From assembly GCF_000974425.1 (NCBI RefSeq), contig NZ_CP010429.1, positions 6,216,501-6,280,500 of the forward strand: 64,000 bases of DNA, given 5' to 3'. The first letter of the stretch is position 1. Each line of letters begins with the position of its first letter. The translations under genes were made by a program, and so were the position numbers. The notes under the pieces were generated by a model. The model was not told the origin of the DNA and did no database searches. It saw only the letters and a program-made list of their open reading frames with translations. Source of the DNA: Spirosoma radiotolerans (GTDB lineage Bacteria; Bacteroidota; Bacteroidia; Cytophagales; Spirosomataceae). Below are positions 58,941 through 64,000 of this stretch, one piece after another.

Positions 58941-61358
58941 ATGCCTAATTATTTACCCGGTTTTTTATTAGTCCTCCTGTCCATCAGCCTATTGAAAGCT
59001 CAAATCCCCACCAGGCGCTTCACCGTTAGCGGTTACGTCCATGAAACGGGTAGTCAGGAAGCACTGATTGGGGTGAATGTATACTTACCGGGTACCACAA
59101 CCGGTACTACCACAAATACATACGGATTCTACTCGTTAACCATCCCGGCGCAGGACAGTCTGCAGTTGGCTTATTCCTTCGTGGGCTACGACATCGTGAG
59201 CCGAACCATTAGCCTGCGAACCAATCAAACGCTCAATATATCGCTGACGCCCGGACGGGCCTTGACGGAGGTGGATGTGAAAGCCGGACGCCTGACCAAT
59301 AAAGTCAGTGAAAGCGCTCAGATGAGCTCCATTGATATACCAGTTAGTCAGATCAAAAAAATACCGGCTTTTCTGGGCGAGAAAGACGTTCTGAAAGTGC
59401 TTCAACTCATGCCGGGCGTACAAAAAGGCTCAGAAGGGCAAACGGGAATTTATGTTCGGGGGGGCGGCCCCGAACAGAACCTTATTATTCTGGACGATGC
59501 GGTCGTTTATAACGCTAACCATCTCTTTGGTTTCTTTTCGGTCTTTAATGGCGATGCGATCAAAAGTGTCGAACTCATAAAAGGCGGTTTTCCAGCGCGG
59601 TATGGCGGGCGGCTTTCGTCGGTTATCGACCTGAACATGAAAGAGGGAAACCGCGAAAAACTGCATGGCGAAGGCGGTATTGGCCTGATTGCCTCCCGAC
59701 TTCTGCTCGAAGGACCATTGACGAAAAACAAGAAGGCCGGGCCGCGTTCGGCATCCTTTCTTATTTCGGGTCGGCGGACGTACCTGGATATACTGGCAGC
59801 CCCCCTGATTCGAGCGCAGTCGGGTGGGACGCTGACGGCAGGGTATTATTTTTATGACCTCAACGCCAAAGCAAACTACGACTTCGGGCCAAAAAACAAA
59901 CTCTACTTAAGCACCTACTTTGGCCGAGACCGGTTTTACGCGAACGACACCGATGAAAGCACCGACACCGGATTGAGCTGGGGCAACGCAACGGCTACAC
60001 TTCGCTGGAACCACTTATTCAATCAGAAGCTATTTTCGAATCTATCCCTGATTTTCAGTGACTATAAATTTCAGATCTCATCAGTCGAGAAGAGCACACA
60101 GGGAACGGATACGTATTCGCTTTTCTATAATTCGGGGATTCGGGATTTCTCACTGAAATACGACGTAGACTATTACCCGACGCCCCAGCACTCGGTGCGC
60201 ATGGGGCTGCAAAGTACCTATCATCGCTTTACGCCCAGCGCTGTTGTCCTGCAAAACGCGGGCATTAATCAGTCAGTCAACAATGTCGATAACATCGATG
60301 TGCTGGAATCGGGTATTTATGCGGAGGATACGTGGCGTCCGTCCAACCGGTTACGCCTGAACGCGGGGTTTCGGCTAAGTTATTTTCAGCAACAAAAGGC
60401 GCAGTACATTCGGCCGGAACCGCGCTTGTCAGCGGCTCTCACCATCAGGCCGGATTTATCCATCAAGGCTTCCTATGCGTTGATGAACCAGTATGTGCAC
60501 CTGCTCTCGAATACGGGCATTGGCCTCCCCACTGATTTATGGGTGCCGACGACCGATATTGTCAAGCCGCAGCAGTCGCAACAGGTAGCCATTGGCGTTG
60601 CCAAAGACTTTGTCGACAAAGGCGTAACCCTCACCGTAGAAGGTTATTATAAGGCGATGAACAACATCATCAACTACAAAGAAGGCGCCAGTTTTCTGCT
60701 GATTAATGATCCCACGTCGGCCAACAGTGTTCGTTGGGAAGACAATGTAACGGCAGGCCGGGGCTGGTCGTATGGTGCCGAAATGTTGCTCCAGAAGAAA
60801 GTGGGGCGATTCTCTGGCTGGCTAGGATATACGCTTTCCTGGACGCAATGGCAATTTGCCGAACTGAATGGTGGCAAGCCCTACTACCCGCGCTACGATC
60901 GGCGGCACGACATTTCACTGGTTGGTATTTATGAACTCAACAAGCGCATCACATTATCAGCAACCTGGGTATACGGCACCGGTAATGCCCTGACGGTGCC
61001 TATTGGCCGTTTTGGTACATACCGGGCCAGCAATACGCTGGTGTATGGCGGTGATCCTGCTCTCAACCAATTGCTTTTTCAGAATGTCCGTACGTCTGAT
61101 GATTATGGCACACAGAAGAACAGTTTTCGAGCAGAACCCTATCACCGATTTGACGTTGGCATTCAGTTCCATAAACAGAAAAAGCATCATGAACGCACTT
61201 GGGAGGTTAGCGTTTACAATCTCTACAACCGCCGAAATCCATTTTTCTACCGACTTGAGTCCGTGTCAGCCACATCGACGGAAGCCGCCCGAACGGCTCT
61301 GTTTCGTTACTCGGTTTTCCCTATTGTTCCCGCCATCAGCTATAACATCAAATTCTGA
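58941..61358 (+). CDS. TonB-dependent receptor with carboxypeptidase-like N-terminal domain
   Basis: 805 residues from the ATG at 58941 (a TTG start 7 codons earlier is possible). Signal peptide ends LLKAQ. Residues about 25-120 form a carboxypeptidase-regulatory-like domain (TVSGYVHETGSQEALIGVNVYLPGTTTGTTTN). The plug domain has LKVLQLMPGVQKGSEGQTGIYVRGGGPEQNLIILDDAVVYN and FPARYGGRLSSVIDLNMKEGN, followed by the barrel to the last aromatic strand (YNIKF). It overlaps the DUF4249 gene by one base (TGATG). Known: these pairs import or sense a ligand, often a siderophore or metal-linked molecule; the ligand is unknown. Confidence 0.92.
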   Translation: MPNYLPGFLLVLLSISLLKAQIPTRRFTVSGYVHETGSQEALIGVNVYLPGTTTGTTTNTYGFYSLTIPAQDSLQLAYSFVGYDIVSRTISLRTNQTLNISLTPGRALTEVDVKAGRLTNKVSESAQMSSIDIPVSQIKKIPAFLGEKDVLKVLQLMPGVQKGSEGQTGIYVRGGGPEQNLIILDDAVVYNANHLFGFFSVFNGDAIKSVELIKGGFPARYGGRLSSVIDLNMKEGNREKLHGEGGIGLIASRLLLEGPLTKNKKAGPRSASFLISGRRTYLDILAAPLIRAQSGGTLTAGYYFYDLNAKANYDFGPKNKLYLSTYFGRDRFYANDTDESTDTGLSWGNATATLRWNHLFNQKLFSNLSLIFSDYKFQISSVEKSTQGTDTYSLFYNSGIRDFSLKYDVDYYPTPQHSVRMGLQSTYHRFTPSAVVLQNAGINQSVNNVDNIDVLESGIYAEDTWRPSNRLRLNAGFRLSYFQQQKAQYIRPEPRLSAALTIRPDLSIKASYALMNQYVHLLSNTGIGLPTDLWVPTTDIVKPQQSQQVAIGVAKDFVDKGVTLTVEGYYKAMNNIINYKEGASFLLINDPTSANSVRWEDNVTAGRGWSYGAEMLLQKKVGRFSGWLGYTLSWTQWQFAELNGGKPYYPRYDRRHDISLVGIYELNKRITLSATWVYGTGNALTVPIGRFGTYRASNTLVYGGDPALNQLLFQNVRTSDDYGTQKNSFRAEPYHRFDVGIQFHKQKKHHERTWEVSVYNLYNRRNPFFYRLESVSATSTEAARTALFRYSVFPIVPAISYNIKF

Positions 61359-62314
61359 TGCACTCTTTTACTCAACTCTGTACTACGCTCAACACATGCG
61401 TTAACGGCCTGACTGTGGCTTTGCTTTTGAGTGGTTGCAGCAGCCTGCGAAACGAAGTCGATCCCAGCCAATTGGGACTGGCATCGCCTAAACTTGTCAT
61501 TAGCGGTTATTTATCTCCTCAGGATACCACGTTAGCGATAAAAGTAATCCGCTCGAACACCGTGGTGGGCGATAGCCTTAGCCAATTACAGACGGGCAAT
61601 GACATTACCGACGCTACCGTGACGCTGTCTGATGGTAACAAATCGGTCCAGTTGCAGTACACCAGTACGCGTCCTACCGATTCAACCAGGCAGTCCTATT
61701 ACAGCGCAAGCGCTCAATTATTACCCATCTTGGCAGGCCGGACATACAAACTTTCCGTAGTGACCGCTAACGGTCAGCGCGCCAGCAGCACCTGCACCAT
61801 ACCAGCTCCGGTTAAACTGAAGTCCATCACCTTCGACTCATTAACCCAAAACCAGGGGCGCTCGCTGGTGCGCCGGTATTTTATTAAAGCCCTTTGGACA
61901 GACCCTGCCAGACAGGATAATTTTTACCAGTTGGTCGGTTATTTTCGCTACCGAAGTAAACTGGATCAGATCGGTAACTTCCCCTTAACGTATGACGATG
62001 ACAATCGGGGTCTGCTCACCGACGAAGGTTTAGATGGAACAGTACTGGTTTCAGGGCGTTCCTTTCTGACATCAACCACCTTTAAAACGAATGAATCGAC
62101 CAGCTTCTACGGCCAATACCAAACAGCATCTGTAACGGTAAACCTGATGAGTGTCGAGCAGACATATTACCGATTTCAGGAAGCGGTGATTCGTCAACGA
62201 CGTGTGCGCAATAATCCTTTCGCTGAGCCCGTCTTAATTCCGAGCAACATCGAAGGAGGCCTGGGTTGCTTTGCTGGTTATAATAACGCAACCACTACTT
62301 TTACTTTAAAATAA
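61358..62314 (+). CDS. DUF4249-family lipoprotein, partner of the TonB receptor
   Basis: 318 residues. A lipoprotein signal ends at Cys in LLLSGCSS. The mature domain starts VISGYLSPQDTTLAIKVIRSNTV and continues with DATVTLSDG and YKLSVVTANGQRASSTCTIP, the usual DUF4249 pattern. Start ATG 61358 overlaps the receptor stop (TGATG), so translation is coupled. Likely an outer-membrane lipoprotein capping the receptor. Role inferred from context. Confidence 0.88.
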   Translation: MHSFTQLCTTLNTCVNGLTVALLLSGCSSLRNEVDPSQLGLASPKLVISGYLSPQDTTLAIKVIRSNTVVGDSLSQLQTGNDITDATVTLSDGNKSVQLQYTSTRPTDSTRQSYYSASAQLLPILAGRTYKLSVVTANGQRASSTCTIPAPVKLKSITFDSLTQNQGRSLVRRYFIKALWTDPARQDNFYQLVGYFRYRSKLDQIGNFPLTYDDDNRGLLTDEGLDGTVLVSGRSFLTSTTFKTNESTSFYGQYQTASVTVNLMSVEQTYYRFQEAVIRQRRVRNNPFAEPVLIPSNIEGGLGCFAGYNNATTTFTLK

Positions 62315-62350
62315 AACAGCCCCGATTTCCTGATGAAATCGGGGCTGTTT
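62314..62350. terminator. Bidirectional terminator between DUF4249 and DAHP synthase genes
   Basis: AAACAGCCCCGATTTC and its exact complement with a 5-base loop, at convergent gene ends. Confidence 0.85.
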
Positions 62351-62380
62351 GTCAAAGCCAACTTACATCAGCCTACATTT

Positions 62381-63484
62381 CTATACGTCCTGCGTTGCGC
62401 TGTGAATAATTTCAGTCTGTTTCCGAATTGACTCCATGTGGATGATTTTGTAGATTTCTTCCACCAATTCAGGGTACAGATTCAGCTTTTTACCCAGCTC
62501 GGTACGCGTTTTCAGAATTTCCTTCCAGCGATCGGGTTGAAACAATGTAACATTATTATCCCGCTTGTATTCAGCCAGCCGTTCAACAAGCGCCATCCGG
62601 GCACCCAGCATTTCGACAATCTGCCGATCAACGTTGTCGATGTTACGACGTGACTGTTCCATAAAGCTCTGGAACTCCAGGTTCTGCGACTCTACCTGCC
62701 GAATTTGGAGGTGATCGAGCATGTCGCCAAAAGCAGCCGGTGTCAACTGCTGAGCGGCATCACTCCAAGCTTTATCGGGGTCAATGTGCGACTCAACAAT
62801 CAGACCATCGTAGTTCAGGTCCATAGCCATCTGAGCCAACTCGTTCAGATAAGCCCGTTTTCCGGCCATGTGGCTCGGATCGCCGATGAGTGGCAACTGA
62901 GGGAAGATCGACTTCAGTTCAATGGCCATCTGCCACATCGGTACGTTGCGGTACTTACTGGCTTCACCCGTGGCAAAGCCCCGGTGAATAGCCCCCAGTT
63001 TACTGATACCGGCTCCGGCGAGACGCTCGAATGCACCAACCCACAGGGCCAGATCAGGATTAACCGGGTTTTTTACCAATACAGGCACATCTACTCCGCG
63101 CAGGGCATCGGCAATTTCCTGTACGTTAAATGGATTTACCGTCGTACGGGCACCAACCCACAAAATATCAACACCATATTTCAGCGCGAGTTCGATGTGC
63201 TCGGGTGTAGCCACCTCAACCGCAAACGGCAGACCCGTTTCGGCTTTAGCGCGCTGAATCCAGGGTAAAGCGGCTTCGCCCATTCCCTCGAAACTACCCG
63301 GCCGGGTGCGGGGCTTCCATACGCCCGCACGAATGACGTGCACCGCGTTCAGTTCTTTCAACTGACGAGCGGTTTCTACTAATTGATCTTCGGTCTCTGC
63401 GCTGCAGGGCCCTGCAATGATCAGAGGTTTGCCATTGGTATCAATCCAAGATCCAAGCGGCTCTACGGTTAATTCTACTTTCAT
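62381..63484 (-). CDS. Bifunctional DAHP synthase - chorismate mutase
   Basis: 367 residues. The N-terminal part (about 1-260) is a type Ibeta (KDO8P-like) DAHP synthase with IAGPCSAET, RAGVWKPRTRPGSFEG, VLVKNPVNPDLALWVGA and GDPSHMAG. The C-terminal part (about 280-360) is an AroQ chorismate mutase helix bundle (NIDNVDRQIVEMLGARMALVERLAEYKRDNNV). Known: the mutase domain allosterically controls the synthase by chorismate or prephenate binding. The fused enzyme is common in Bacteroidota. It starts the shikimate pathway and feeds phenylalanine and tyrosine. Confidence 0.93.
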   Translation of the reverse strand: MKVELTVEPLGSWIDTNGKPLIIAGPCSAETEDQLVETARQLKELNAVHVIRAGVWKPRTRPGSFEGMGEAALPWIQRAKAETGLPFAVEVATPEHIELALKYGVDILWVGARTTVNPFNVQEIADALRGVDVPVLVKNPVNPDLALWVGAFERLAGAGISKLGAIHRGFATGEASKYRNVPMWQMAIELKSIFPQLPLIGDPSHMAGKRAYLNELAQMAMDLNYDGLIVESHIDPDKAWSDAAQQLTPAAFGDMLDHLQIRQVESQNLEFQSFMEQSRRNIDNVDRQIVEMLGARMALVERLAEYKRDNNVTLFQPDRWKEILKTRTELGKKLNLYPELVEEIYKIIHMESIRKQTEIIHSATQDV

Positions 63485-63736
63485 ACTAAACGCTTAATCT
63501 AAGAGTAACAGGGCTACTCTATGGGGAACTTTCAATTTAATTTTATAGTATATTTGTAAGGGAATTGGCTGTTTTTCAAGCCGGTTCCTTCATTTGTCTA
63601 TAACCGTTTTTAGTTTGTCGAACCAAGCCGTGCTGGCATTTTAACCGATTGACCGAAATTTCGTTATATATTTCGGTCGTGTTAGCCGACACGCACTTAA
63701 GCTATGCTAGTAGCACCGCCCAAACGGAGCACTGAT
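63485..63736 (+). promoter_or_regulatory. Divergent promoter region for DAHP synthase and proline dehydrogenase
   Basis: 252 bases between divergent starts. A TATATTTG at 63549-63556 fits the plus-strand TAnnTTTG element. Nothing else is clearly visible. Confidence 0.4.
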
Positions 63737-64000
63737 ATGTCAAACCGAAGTAATTTAATGCCGGAGACTGTCCAGGGCCTTACAGACTTAAAGCCGAACA
63801 CACGCCCCTTATCATTTGAGGACACTTCGATTGCTTTTTCGTCCCAGTCGGATTTCAAACTCCGAAAGACCTACTGGTTATTTGCGTTGATGAATAAGGG
63901 ATGGCTGGTAAATTTAGGGACTTTTTTTATAAAGATCGCCCTACGTTTACGTCTCCCCATCAAATTCCTCATTAAAAACACGATTTTCGAACAATTTTGT
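63737..64000 (+). CDS. Proline dehydrogenase, N-terminal part cut by window edge
   Basis: 88 codons are open from the ATG at 63737 to the window end; an in-frame ATG at 63704 would add 11 residues. The start of the protein (LSFEDTSIAFSSQSDFKLRKTYWLFALMN, then LRLPIKFLIKNTIFEQFC) matches, from memory, the N-terminal segment of Bacteroidota proline dehydrogenases before the flavin-binding barrel. Known: it oxidises proline to pyrroline-5-carboxylate. The catalytic domain lies outside the window. Confidence 0.75.
   Translation, partial: MSNRSNLMPETVQGLTDLKPNTRPLSFEDTSIAFSSQSDFKLRKTYWLFALMNKGWLVNLGTFFIKIALRLRLPIKFLIKNTIFEQFC

Overview
The window looks like a chromosomal segment of a Bacteroidota bacterium, most likely a Cytophagales member close to Spirosoma. 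The evidence is TAnnTTTG-type promoters, TonB receptor plus surface lipoprotein pairs, DUF4249, S46 and paired M16 peptidases, a BtuB/BtuG cobalamin operon, and the order of the ribosomal-protein operon. No insertion sequence, phage, CRISPR array, rRNA or tRNA gene was recognised.

Layout. 1-2799 holds a large haem/HEAT dehydrogenase-like protein that runs off the left edge. 2995-6590 holds a small membrane protein, an outer-membrane barrel, and a GMC oxidoreductase with its small subunit. 6772-10806 is a cobalamin-uptake operon: promoter, B12 riboswitch, BtuB-like receptor, BtuG-like propeller lipoprotein and a Dph6-like PP-loop ATPase, with ATGA overlaps between the genes. 10868-13795 holds an inactive and an active M16 peptidase; 13844-15558 a short-chain dehydrogenase and a Tat-exported sugar-isomerase-like protein. 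16405-32161 is one long ribosomal/transcription/secretion operon: rplC-D-W-B, rpsS, rplV, rpsC, rplP, rpmC, rpsQ, rplN-X-E, rpsN, rpsH, rplF, rplR, rpsE, rpmD, rplO, secY, map, infA, rpmJ, rpsM-K-D, rpoA, rplQ. carA follows. 33591-37625 is a DUF4011-type SF1 helicase. 37792-49770 holds housekeeping and membrane genes: TerC, a glycosyltransferase, lpdA, prfB with its programmed frameshift, an SGNH lipoprotein, a LytTR regulator, a rhomboid protease, a polyprenyl synthase, a yeast-type cytosine deaminase and a NUDIX enzyme. 50036-55940 includes an S9 and an S46 peptidase. 56122-62314 holds small envelope genes, NDH-2 and a TonB receptor/DUF4249 pair. 62381-63484 is a DAHP synthase-chorismate mutase fusion, and a proline dehydrogenase begins at 63737 and runs off the right edge.

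The most unusual signal is non-coding. Many gaps, especially eight inside the ribosomal operon, hold imperfect inverted repeats whose arms are built from a short word repeated in slightly varied form. Each has its own word but the same design. One such element lies in frame inside the helicase gene, and another supplies the start codon and signal-peptide start of the SGNH lipoprotein gene. Two promoter-to-terminator units (before rplC and before carA) look like unannotated small RNAs or attenuators. Ribosomal proteins S3, S17 and L17 carry long low-complexity tails.

All calls come from reading sequence and translations by eye; no database search was run.
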